From the NCBI RefSeq assembly GCF_003233845.1, contig NZ_QKRB01000028.1:62001-126000 (forward strand): a stretch of 64,000 bases of DNA. The letters are read 5' to 3'. Below are positions 27,062 through 35,025 of this stretch, piece by piece. The position numbers and the translations under genes were made by a program. How positions within the stretch are numbered: position 1 is the first letter of the stretch; the number at the start of each line of letters is the position of its first letter. Source of the stretch: Paenibacillus sambharensis. GTDB taxonomy: Bacteria; Bacillota; Bacilli; Paenibacillales; Paenibacillaceae. Under the pieces are notes generated by a model. That model was not told the origin of the DNA. It did no database searches and saw only the letters and a list, made by a program, of their open reading frames with translations.

Positions 27062-27242
27062 CGACCAGGTCTCAAAGTCCTTGAAGATAGGGGATGGTAT
27101 TTCGGAAGTGTACGTATTACCCAAAGCAGTCAGCACATGCGGCAGCAAGACAAGACACCTAGAAGCAAATGCCCGGAGGCACAACCCAGGTTTAGAATTG
27201 GTTGCGTTTACATCCAGCTTGGCGAGAGAGGAGATTGTCTAA

Positions 27243-29783
27243 ATGAGCAAAAGAGCACTGAGAAACATAGCAGCTTTATTGTTAACATTTTCATTAATTT
27301 TACCTTCAGCAGTTATGGGGAAAGAGCAGGAGCAGGGGAACCGGCCTGGTCAAGTTCAGAATGGGGAAGCACCGAAATTCAAAAATGTTTCCGTTCATGA
27401 TCCATCCATCATTAAGGTTGACGATACTTATTATGTATTCGGCTCGCATATTGAGGCAGCCAAATCCAAGGATCTTGTTTCCTGGACGACATTTACGAAT
27501 GGCTATACCACGCCGAACAATGTGCTGTACGGTGATTTGTCAGCGAACCTGGCGGAATCCTTCGAATGGGCCGGGGAAGACGATTCAGACAGCAAGGGCG
27601 GGTTTGCCGTATGGGCTCCGGATGTGATCTGGAATTCTGAGTACATCAACGAAGATGGCACGAAGGGCGCCTATTTGATGTATTACAGCGCGTCGTCCAC
27701 GTATATTCGTTCCGCGATTGGCTTGGCTGTATCCAAGACAATTGAGGGGCCGTATAAATATGCGGATACGCTGATTTACTCCGGCTTCACAAGAGATGAG
27801 GCCTATGATGCGAACAGTGATGTGAATAAGCAGTGGGAGAATACGAATATTAAGCAGCTGCTTGACAACGGCAAGATCGAAGGCGTAAGAGCCGGCTGGT
27901 TCAACAGCAATGGCTCCTATAATAACGCGCTGTTCCCGAATGCTATTGATGCGAACCTGTTCTACGATGAGAACGGCAAGCTGTGGATGACGTATGGTTC
28001 CTGGTCAGGCGGGATCTTCATCCTGGAGATTGACCCGGCTACAGGCAAAGCCATCTATCCTGGTAAGGATGGAACAACAGAAGACGGCCGTCTGATCGAC
28101 CGCTACTTCGGCACGAAGATTTCCGGCGGATATTATAAGTCTGGTGAAGGCCCTTATGTGAAATACGATGAGGCGACAGGCTACTATCATCTGTATGTCA
28201 CTTATGGCTGGCTGGGTGCTGACGGCGCGTACAACATGCGCTTCTTCCGCTCGGAGAATCCTACGGGACCTTATGTTGACTCAGAGGGTAAAAATGCTGT
28301 GCTTCCTGGTGACACGGATAACGCGCCATTTGGCAACAAGCTGATCAGTAACTACCTGTTTGACCGTAAAGTTGGAGATCCTGGAACAGGTATTGGGACC
28401 GGTTATGTTTCCCCGGGCCACAACTCTGTCTATTATGATGAGGAAACAGGCCAGAAGTTCCTTGTATTCCACAGCCGTTTCCCGCAGACCGGCGAAATGC
28501 ATGAGCTGCGCGTCCATGAAATCTTCATGACTGAAGACGGCTGGCCGGTTGTTGCGCCATACCGTTACACAGGCGGAACAGCGGCGATAGTCAATAAGCA
28601 GGACCTGGCAGGCGACTACAAATTCATCAACCATGGCAGCCACAATTCACCTGATATTATCTACTCGGACTATATCCGGCTGCACAAGAACAACAAGGTT
28701 ACAGGCGCTGTAGAAGGCACCTGGAAGAAGACCGGACATAATCAGGCTGAGCTGACGCTGGACGGTGTAACCTACAAGGGTGTATTTGTCCGCGGCTGGG
28801 ATGCTGCTGCTGAGCAGTATGTCATGACGTTCACGGCAGTATCCGGGGATGGCGTTTCGATCTGGGGAAGCAGACAGCAGGAGCGAACTGATGAGCAGGT
28901 TGTTGCTGCAATTAAAGAAGAACTCAATCTTGGTGATACATCTAAAGTGATCACGAATCTAAAGCTGCCGACTGTTGGCGCTTTGAATGCACAGATCAGC
29001 TGGTCAACCTCTGATGCCAGCGTCGTAACTGATCAGGGTGTGATTAATCGTCCTGAAGCAGGAAGCGACAAGGTGTCAGCTGTCTTGACCGCTACGATCA
29101 CCAAGGGCAGCGTAACTGCAACCAAAGCATTTTCCATTACGGTACTGCCAATCAAGGAAGCAGCGCTTGCGGCCCAGTATTCCTTCGACAGCAACCTAAG
29201 CGAGAAGACCGGCAGCTTCGCGGAAGGAACGGTTACAGGCAACCGTATCGATAATACCGGCGGTACGATTACATTCGCAGACGGCAAATGTGGTAAGGCA
29301 GCAGTATTTAATGGCGAATCCGGCATCCGCCTGCCGAACGGTCTGATTCAAGGCAGCTCGTATTCCGTTTCTCTCTGGCTGAACCCGGATCAGGTAACTG
29401 CTTTCACGACGACATTCTTTGGTGCGAGAGATGCGAACAACTGGATAAGCCTTGTGCCTAGCGGACCTGCAAGCAATAACACAATGGTCTGGTCGGGAAG
29501 CGGAAGATGGTATGACGCGCCTGCAGGCCTGACCATTAAAGCAGGCGAGTGGACTCATATTGCATTCTCAGTAGATAATAGCGTTATCACACTCTATGTG
29601 AATGGCACTGCCAAATTCGAGGGAACGAACTTCCCGGATATCTTCACAACGGACAACGGAACCTTCGGCCTTGGCGTTAACTATTGGGATATACCGTTCA
29701 AGGGTCAAATGGACGAACTTCGTATTTACGAAGGCGCATTGACTCAGGAACAAGTGAACAAGCTCGCAACGCTTACCAAGTAA
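27243..29783 (+). CDS. Secreted GH43 endo-arabinanase with C-terminal LamG-like domain
   Basis: An 846-residue exported enzyme. It has a signal peptide (residues 1 to about 27, ending AVMG), then a GH43 five-blade propeller from about residue 45. The catalytic base Asp is in VHDPSIIKVDD, and later blade motifs include AVWAPDVIWN, NAIDANLFYDENGKLWMTYG, GEGPYV and SPGHNSVYYDEETG. An arabinanase-type C-terminal beta domain follows (to about 545), then an atrophied Ig-like linker (ISWSTSDASVVTDQGVI) and a concanavalin/LamG-like module (LNPDQVTAFTTTFFGARD; ELRIYEGALTQEQV). It should cleave alpha-1,5-arabinan outside the cell. A cytoplasmic GH43 paralogue at 53.3 kb and a GH127 enzyme would complete breakdown. 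Confidence 0.88.
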   Translation: MSKRALRNIAALLLTFSLILPSAVMGKEQEQGNRPGQVQNGEAPKFKNVSVHDPSIIKVDDTYYVFGSHIEAAKSKDLVSWTTFTNGYTTPNNVLYGDLSANLAESFEWAGEDDSDSKGGFAVWAPDVIWNSEYINEDGTKGAYLMYYSASSTYIRSAIGLAVSKTIEGPYKYADTLIYSGFTRDEAYDANSDVNKQWENTNIKQLLDNGKIEGVRAGWFNSNGSYNNALFPNAIDANLFYDENGKLWMTYGSWSGGIFILEIDPATGKAIYPGKDGTTEDGRLIDRYFGTKISGGYYKSGEGPYVKYDEATGYYHLYVTYGWLGADGAYNMRFFRSENPTGPYVDSEGKNAVLPGDTDNAPFGNKLISNYLFDRKVGDPGTGIGTGYVSPGHNSVYYDEETGQKFLVFHSRFPQTGEMHELRVHEIFMTEDGWPVVAPYRYTGGTAAIVNKQDLAGDYKFINHGSHNSPDIIYSDYIRLHKNNKVTGAVEGTWKKTGHNQAELTLDGVTYKGVFVRGWDAAAEQYVMTFTAVSGDGVSIWGSRQQERTDEQVVAAIKEELNLGDTSKVITNLKLPTVGALNAQISWSTSDASVVTDQGVINRPEAGSDKVSAVLTATITKGSVTATKAFSITVLPIKEAALAAQYSFDSNLSEKTGSFAEGTVTGNRIDNTGGTITFADGKCGKAAVFNGESGIRLPNGLIQGSSYSVSLWLNPDQVTAFTTTFFGARDANNWISLVPSGPASNNTMVWSGSGRWYDAPAGLTIKAGEWTHIAFSVDNSVITLYVNGTAKFEGTNFPDIFTTDNGTFGLGVNYWDIPFKGQMDELRIYEGALTQEQVNKLATLTK

Positions 29784-29795
29784 CACTTTTCATCC

Positions 29796-29836
29796 CAAGA
29801 AGACCCTGCTCCTTCGAGAGCGGGGTCTTCTTTCGG
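29796..29836 (+). terminator. Rho-independent terminator
   Basis: Long stem AAGAAGACCC-T-GCTC / GAGC-G-GGGTCTTCTT with a six-base loop, running into TTT. It ends the arabinanase gene. Confidence 0.9.
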
Positions 29837-29959
29837 CTGCAGGTAGCTCCTTACAATGAATTGATATATGATTAGAAAAAAATGTGCGTATCCTTTCCTT
29901 GGCTGATTACGTCTACTAGATGTAACACCAAGGACTGAACAAAGGGGGGCCCCAACCAC

Positions 29960-30751
29960 ATGGCCTTTGTGAAATCCGAATGGATGAAGCGAATTACTAA
30001 ACCAAATCAAACGTATGCCGAGCTTGAGAAGGTTTTGCCTTCCTTGCGCAGATACTGCCTGTCACTAACCGGTTCGCAATGGGATGCAGATGATCTGCTG
30101 CAGAGCACTTGTCTGAAGCTTCTGGGCCGCGCAAGCGGACAGAATCAGGAGCTGCCACCGACATTGTGCTGGGAAGCTTACATGATTCGGACGGCTCGTA
30201 ATTTGTGGGTGGATCAGAACCGTCAGCAAGCTGCCTCACAGCGTACAGCTGAACGTCTTCCTTCGGAAAAGCAGCACGTTGACCGGTATAATATGGAGCT
30301 GGAACTGGCGATGGCGGCGGTCATCGAATGGCTGTCACCTTGGCAGCGGGCCGTGTACATCATGCGTGATATTCTAAGCTACAGCACGAAGGAAGCGGCC
30401 GAATGGCTGGACTGCAGTGAAGGCGCTGTAAAAGCGGCACTTGCTCGTGCAAGATCGGCGCTCGCAGAATGCAGGCGCACAGGCAGACAGGTAAGGCTGC
30501 GTCTTCCGGATGGTCAGTATGAGCAGGAGCTGCTTCAGTCATACCTCGCCGCTTTCCGGTCAGGCAGTGCGCGCAGGCTGGTTGACCTGGTCATGCAGGA
30601 TGCTCTCCACGTGGAGGCGGCAGCACCGCAAATTTTGCATCAGAGCATGCAGACTGGCAGTATTCAGATGAATACGCAAATGAATATGCAGATGAGTATG
30701 CAGGTAAGCATTCCATGCTCCGGCGGGTTGCAGGCGGTTTGGGCAGCGTAA
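29960..30751 (+). CDS. ECF-type RNA polymerase sigma factor with Met/Gln-rich tail
   Basis: A 263-residue sigma factor. Region 2 is LPSLRRYCLSLTGSQWDADDLLQ through EAYMIRTARNLWVDQNR (about residues 27-92), and region 4 is LSPWQRAVYIMRDILSYSTK with the HTH EAAEWLDCSEGAVKAALARA (about 115-160). After that comes a 90-residue extension, longer than in minimal ECF factors, that includes QYEQELLQSYLAAFRSGSA, which resembles the start of the SnoaL-like extension of ECF41/SigJ-type factors but is cut short. It ends in an unusual run with repeating MQM/MNM units. No anti-sigma gene follows. A CGTCTA at 29910-29915 may be its own ECF-type -10. ClpP is encoded 15 bp downstream. Confidence 0.8.
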   Translation: MAFVKSEWMKRITKPNQTYAELEKVLPSLRRYCLSLTGSQWDADDLLQSTCLKLLGRASGQNQELPPTLCWEAYMIRTARNLWVDQNRQQAASQRTAERLPSEKQHVDRYNMELELAMAAVIEWLSPWQRAVYIMRDILSYSTKEAAEWLDCSEGAVKAALARARSALAECRRTGRQVRLRLPDGQYEQELLQSYLAAFRSGSARRLVDLVMQDALHVEAAAPQILHQSMQTGSIQMNTQMNMQMSMQVSIPCSGGLQAVWAA

Positions 30752-30766
30752 TAAGGAGAGTAAAGT

Positions 30767-31348
30767 ATGAGCACCATTCCTTATGTAGTAGAGCAGACCA
30801 GCCGCGGTGAACGCAGCTATGATATTTACTCTAGGCTGCTGAAAGATCGCATTGTTATGGTATCAGGAGAGATTCAGGATCATATGGCTAACGTAATCGT
30901 TGCCCAGCTGCTGCATCTTGCAGCTGAAGATCCCGAGAAGGACATCCATATGTATATCAATAGCCCCGGAGGGTCTGTCACTGCAGGCTTCTCGATCTAT
31001 GATACCATGCAGTTCGTGAAGCCGGATATCTCGACGATTTGCACGGGCATGGCCGCAAGCTTCGGTACGATTCTGCTGACGGGCGGAACCAAGGGCAAGC
31101 GCATGGCACTGCCTAACAGCGAAGTTATGATTCATCAGCCGCTCGGCGGTGCAAGCGGTCAGGCTACAGAAGTAAGAATTTACGCAGAGCGGATTCTGAA
31201 GCTCAGGACGAAGATTAACGGGATCCTGTCCCAGCATTCGGGGCAGCCGGTCGAGCGCATTGAGAAGGATACCGAACGAGATCATTATCTTACGGCGGAA
31301 GAAGCGGTAGCGTACGGACTTGTCGACCGGATTGTGACCAAAATCTGA
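30767..31348 (+). CDS. clpP: ATP-dependent Clp protease proteolytic subunit (paralogue)
   Basis: A 193-residue ClpP serine peptidase that forms tetradecameric chambers fed by Clp ATPases. The triad is visible: Ser in [13 protein letters not shown], His in VMIHQPLGG and Asp in [14 protein letters not shown]. The N-terminal loop [26 protein letters not shown] is intact, so docking of a Clp ATPase should be possible. Relative to the housekeeping protein there are substitutions around the catalytic Ser (SFGTILL for SMGAFLL) and in the Asp loop, suggesting a second, specialised ClpP. It is co-transcribed with the ECF sigma factor, which hints at stress-linked expression. Confidence 0.9.
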   Translation: MSTIPYVVEQTSRGERSYDIYSRLLKDRIVMVSGEIQDHMANVIVAQLLHLAAEDPEKDIHMYINSPGGSVTAGFSIYDTMQFVKPDISTICTGMAASFGTILLTGGTKGKRMALPNSEVMIHQPLGGASGQATEVRIYAERILKLRTKINGILSQHSGQPVERIEKDTERDHYLTAEEAVAYGLVDRIVTKI

Positions 31349-31404
31349 GCCATTAGGGTTTTCAAAAAAGGCTTTGCGGGTTAATCATTCATGTGTGCGC
31401 GTGC

Positions 31405-31437
31405 GTAGTGTCTGCCCTGTAATGGGGCAGGCGCTAC
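31405..31437. other. Strong imperfect hairpin in the clpP-GH127 gap
   Basis: A 13-bp stem (from GTAGTGTCTG to CAGGCGCTAC, with two G-T pairs) and a seven-base loop lie between the converging genes. No T-run follows on the + strand, so it is not a classical terminator. The rest of this 230-base gap holds only the bidirectional terminator at 31509. Confidence 0.5.
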
Positions 31438-31508
31438 TGCTATTTATAGGGCTGGCGGCCGCATGAGACCTGGATCACAAGTGACCCACATGCAGCGCTC
31501 GTTAAATA

Positions 31509-31557
31509 AACAACAAAACCTGAACGGCCAGACGATCGGCGTTCAGGTTTTGTTGTT
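31509..31557. terminator. Bidirectional terminator between clpP and GH127 gene
   Basis: Perfect 18-bp stem, from AACAACAAAACC to GGTTTTGTTGTT, with a 13-base loop. T-rich sequence flanks it on both strands, so it can serve both converging genes. Confidence 0.85.
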
Positions 31558-31578
31558 GTTTCATATCCTCTTGTGTGA

Positions 31579-33828
31579 CTATGACCGTTTCGCGATACGC
31601 AGGCCTGCCACTTGACCTACCTTGTGTCCTTGATGGGATGCAAATTTCACGGTTACTTGTTCCAGGCCGCTCGTAAGTGATGCCGGAAGCTCGTATACGA
31701 TCGTCTCCATCTTGTTCATCTCTTCGGATTCCAGCTTGCCGCCGGTGAGCAGCTCGCCGTTGACGGTCAGATCAAAGCCGATGGAGGAATCGGATGACTT
31801 GAGGTACGTGACCGCAAGGTTAACCGGTGTCTCAGGCAGAACCTTCATAACAAAAGAGAACCAGCCGCCAATCCAGGAATCCCGGTATTTGCGGTTATGA
31901 ATTTTGCCAAGGCCTACATGCTCACCTTCAAAGGCATGGTCGCGCTCAGGCTGCATCTCGGCGGGCTGTACAAAATCGACAGTCCGCTGCTCCAGCTGCA
32001 GATTATACTCCTGGGCTGCCCGGTACGCCGCTTCCTCCGAAGCCCACTCGCCCGGTGTGAACAGATCCCAGTAGACGGTATAACGGTTATCGTGCATCTG
32101 GTAGAAGGGACGCAGCTTTAGAGTGCCGATATAAGGTACTTGGCTTATAGTGAACAGCTGAGGATCATCACCAGATTGCTCGATATTATTCAGCAGCGTA
32201 TCCCGCTCACTGATCAGCACGGATGCCAATGCACGCTCACCCTGGGGCTCACCGTCGATCGGGCCGAGATCACCCGCAAGAACGAGAGGCCCGTATAAGA
32301 ATGCGATCCGGTTCGGGTTGTCCGGCATATGCTCGATGCGAAGGTTCATCGGGATATCGAATTCCACTACGTCGCCGTCCTGCCAAGTACGGTTGATGGT
32401 AAGGTAGCTGGAAGGCTTAACATCCGATGAGACAGCTTCACCGTTTACTTTGACCTTCATTCCGCTTTGCGCCCAATAAGGGCAGCGAAGCTGCAGTCCA
32501 AAGGAGGCTGCTTCCTTGACGTTAATCCTGATGGTACCGCTCCCGGCAGCCGGGAAGGCGGTTTCCTGCTTGATGCGCACCTGGCGCTCCTGCCAGTTGA
32601 CCGTGGAAGGGACGTACTGATTGATGTACACCGAGTTGTCATCGTGAAAATAAATGGCCGCTCCGTACAGCGAATGGCTCTCCATGCCGGAGCCTACACA
32701 GCAGGTGAAATCCTCAAACTGCGAGTTGAAGGATTTGTGGCCGCCCATCTCCAGCGATACAAAATAGCACACCTTGCCCTCAACAGGCTCCTGAGCCGCA
32801 AGGACATGGTTGAACATGGCACGTTCATAATAATCCGCATACTCGGCATAAGCATCCCATTCGAACATATGCCGGGTCAGCTTCAGCATGTTATAGGTAT
32901 TGCATGTTTCACAGGTGCCTTCTCCAAGGCGGTCATTCAGCTTGCCTGGCTCGCCAAAATGCTCATTGTAGCTGTTGCCGCCAATGACATAAGAATGATG
33001 ATGCACGACACGGTCCCAGAAGAAACGGGAGATATCGGCATACTGCTTGCTGCCGGTAACCTCATACTGCCGGGCGGCACCGATAATCTTCGGAATCTGC
33101 GTGTTGGCATGACGGCCGCCCAGCGAATCCCGGCCAGCTGCGATATCATTGAGCACCTCACCATGATAGAAGCGTTCCGCAAGCTTAAGGAAACGCTCAC
33201 TGCCTGAATGCTCTGCCAGGTCGGTAAGCGCCTCATTCATGCCGCCGAATTCACAGTGAAGAACCTGCTGAACCTGCTCATCGCTAAGACCAGCGAATAC
33301 GTCACCCAGCCAGTCGCCGAGCTTGATCTCAATCTGAAGCGCTTTCGCATTATCGGCAAGCACGTAAGCATCACGCAGACCGGCGAACAGCTTGTGCATG
33401 GTGTATAGCGGCACCCAGCCGCCGTTAAGGTCAAAGCCCTGCGAGCGAATGTCGCCGGCCTTCACTTCCTCGAAGATCTCCTTGCCGCGCGGAATCCCCG
33501 ATATGAAGCCGTTGCCGTGTGCATTCTGACACAGCTCCAGCTCGTCGACAACATAGTTAACACGATCAAGAAGCTCTGTGTTTCCTGTAGAGGCATACAT
33601 TAGCGAACAGCCGGACAGATAATGGCCGAGCGAGTGTCCGCTGATGCCGCGGGCTTCCCAGCCCTCATAATGAGGAGCTTTGGGCTCAAGGCCGGCATAT
33701 TCTCTAAAGCGTGACAGCAGCCGGTCAGGCTCAAGCGCCAGCAGATACCGCTCATTGCGCTCCATGGCAGCCTTGAGCGGCCCGCCATCAACATGAACCT
33801 GGCGCAGATCAAAGGCTTTCGCGTTCAT
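31579..33828 (-). CDS. GH127 beta-L-arabinofuranosidase
   Basis: A 749-residue cytoplasmic glycoside hydrolase of family 127 (formerly DUF1680), which releases L-arabinofuranose from beta-1,2-linked disaccharides. The (alpha/alpha)6 barrel begins at GISGHSLGHYLSG and LNGGWVPLYTMHKLFAGL. The zinc/cysteine active-site elements are present: the acid/base Glu region ECEFGGMNEA-like segment (HCEFGGMNEALTD), CETCNTYNMLKL and the Cys pair CCVGSGMESHS that contains the proposed nucleophile. C-terminal beta domains follow. A GGAGGAA site precedes the ATG. It is divergent from an AraC regulator, its likely controller. Works with the two GH43 arabinanases in arabinan use. Confidence 0.9.
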   Translation of the reverse strand: MNAKAFDLRQVHVDGGPLKAAMERNERYLLALEPDRLLSRFREYAGLEPKAPHYEGWEARGISGHSLGHYLSGCSLMYASTGNTELLDRVNYVVDELELCQNAHGNGFISGIPRGKEIFEEVKAGDIRSQGFDLNGGWVPLYTMHKLFAGLRDAYVLADNAKALQIEIKLGDWLGDVFAGLSDEQVQQVLHCEFGGMNEALTDLAEHSGSERFLKLAERFYHGEVLNDIAAGRDSLGGRHANTQIPKIIGAARQYEVTGSKQYADISRFFWDRVVHHHSYVIGGNSYNEHFGEPGKLNDRLGEGTCETCNTYNMLKLTRHMFEWDAYAEYADYYERAMFNHVLAAQEPVEGKVCYFVSLEMGGHKSFNSQFEDFTCCVGSGMESHSLYGAAIYFHDDNSVYINQYVPSTVNWQERQVRIKQETAFPAAGSGTIRINVKEAASFGLQLRCPYWAQSGMKVKVNGEAVSSDVKPSSYLTINRTWQDGDVVEFDIPMNLRIEHMPDNPNRIAFLYGPLVLAGDLGPIDGEPQGERALASVLISERDTLLNNIEQSGDDPQLFTISQVPYIGTLKLRPFYQMHDNRYTVYWDLFTPGEWASEEAAYRAAQEYNLQLEQRTVDFVQPAEMQPERDHAFEGEHVGLGKIHNRKYRDSWIGGWFSFVMKVLPETPVNLAVTYLKSSDSSIGFDLTVNGELLTGGKLESEEMNKMETIVYELPASLTSGLEQVTVKFASHQGHKVGQVAGLRIAKRS

Positions 33829-33911
33829 TCAGATTCCTCCCTATAATCGATCTTGCCACCTCTGGTGGTCAAGTGTATTATTCTTATCATTACGTTATCA
33901 TCTCCCTTATG

Positions 33912-33949
33912 ATTTGTCGGTAGCCAGGTCGTACAAATGGTGGACAAAT
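33912..33949. promoter_or_regulatory. Repeated ACAAAT/ATTTGT half-sites between GH127 and araC-like genes
   Basis: ATTTGT at 33912-33917 (inverted), GTACAAAT at 33931-33938 and ACAAAT at 33944-33949; the last two are direct repeats 11 bp apart. A TATAAT at 33957-33962 suggests the rightward promoter without a good -35. The sites could bind the adjacent AraC-type activator. GTACAAAT also equals one half of the Bacillus AraR operator, but the full palindrome is absent. Confidence 0.35.
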
Positions 33950-33986
33950 CCGACATTATAATCTCTCGATGAAAGGCTGTATAACC

Positions 33987-34877
33987 ATGACCTGTGTGAA
34001 AGTTAATGTGGACAGACCGGTTCATTTCTTGGCGGCTGGCGAATTTTTCTCAGATACCGGCTGGACGCACAGCAGCCGAACCATGAACAATTATGAGCTG
34101 ATTATCGGCGTTGAAGGAACCGTCTATATGGAGGAGGGCGGTGAGCGGTTTGAAGTCGGTCCCGGCGACATTCTGATGCTAATGCCCGGACGCGTGCATG
34201 GCGGATACCAGCCTTCGAAGCCGGGCGTTAGATTTTACTGGCTGCATATGGAGTTTGAGTCCGGAGCTGTACTGATTGATGAGGAAGAGCTGAAGCAGGA
34301 CATGGAGGGGATCAATGGTCATGCCAACAGAGCCTGGTCGGTCAGAGAGCTGTATGTACCGCAGTTTATGAAGGACGGGCTGCAGGACCGGATGTCCGTT
34401 ATTATTAAACAAATTCTGCATGTGGCCAATGCCGGTTATTATACTTATCAGAGTGTCAACTACCTGCTTACCTCTCTGCTGATTGAGGTTTCGGAGACCT
34501 TGTTGGGGCGAGTGACGAGAAGAGGCGATCTGAAGGGAGATGTACACTTCTCCAAGATAGCGGAATGGACCCGCATCCATGCGACGGAGGCGATTACAGT
34601 TGCGGATATAGCAGCCCGCTTCAATTATAACCGCGATTACTTGACAAGGCTGTTCAAGCAGCATATAGGGAAGGGGCCGCTTGACTATATTCAGACCGTC
34701 CGGATAGAGAAGGCGAAAGAGCTGCTGTCGAGAACCTCGCATACGGTGAAGGAAATTGCAGCCATGTGCGGATTCCAGGATGACAAGTACTTTATGCGGC
34801 TGTTCCGGCTGCAAGTTAACATGACACCCTCGCAGTTTCGGAATGCCTATCATAAGACGTTCATGAACAACGATTGA
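33987..34877 (+). CDS. AraC-family transcriptional regulator
   Basis: A 296-residue regulator with an N-terminal cupin sensor (LIIGVEGTVYMEEGGERFEVGPGDILMLMPG-like strands; key HGGYQP and RFYWLHMEF) and a C-terminal double HTH: ITVADIAARFNYNRDYLTRL and HTVKEIAAMCGFQDDKYFMRLF. The cupin type is common among regulators of plant-polysaccharide genes. The ATG at 33987 lies about ten bases after GAAAGG; the ATG at 33969 has no site. Divergent from the GH127 gene, so it probably activates that gene in response to an arabinan fragment; the ligand is inferred. Confidence 0.88.
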   Translation: MTCVKVNVDRPVHFLAAGEFFSDTGWTHSSRTMNNYELIIGVEGTVYMEEGGERFEVGPGDILMLMPGRVHGGYQPSKPGVRFYWLHMEFESGAVLIDEEELKQDMEGINGHANRAWSVRELYVPQFMKDGLQDRMSVIIKQILHVANAGYYTYQSVNYLLTSLLIEVSETLLGRVTRRGDLKGDVHFSKIAEWTRIHATEAITVADIAARFNYNRDYLTRLFKQHIGKGPLDYIQTVRIEKAKELLSRTSHTVKEIAAMCGFQDDKYFMRLFRLQVNMTPSQFRNAYHKTFMNND

Positions 34878-34974
34878 TGACGCAACAATAACTTAAAGAT
34901 CTGCCGGTAAAAAGAGACTGGTATTCTTCAAGATTTGTGGTAATATAATTCGGCGTGGACTTTCCTTAAGGAAG

Positions 34975-35005
34975 TTATGAAACACTTCATAAGTAGGTAA
35001 CTTAC
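34975..35005 (+). promoter_or_regulatory. Palindromic operator candidates upstream of the MATE gene
   Basis: TTATGAA-ACAC-TTCATAA at 34975-34992 is a perfect 7-bp dyad, directly followed by the near-palindrome GTAGGTAACTTAC at 34993-35005. A TATAAT at 34944-34949 upstream is the likely -10. The position between promoter and start codon suits a repressor. Confidence 0.45.
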
Positions 35006-35025
35006 AAGAAATGGTGGGGTAGAAC

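Noticed and set aside
26975-27400. Open frame of 141 codons over the arabinanase leader and gene start
   Set aside because: It overlaps the signal-peptide region of the arabinanase in another frame, has no ribosome-binding site and no domain pattern.
29910-29915. CGTCTA upstream of the second ECF sigma factor as a copy of the sigZ/arsM promoter motif
   Set aside because: The -10 core is similar, but TTGCGTC is not present 16 bp upstream (GTGCGTA lies 19 bp away), so it is not counted as the same promoter class.
32467-33207. Long plus-strand frame (246 codons) opposite the GH127 gene
   Set aside because: Mirror frame of a clear GH127 coding region; no ribosome-binding site, no family pattern.
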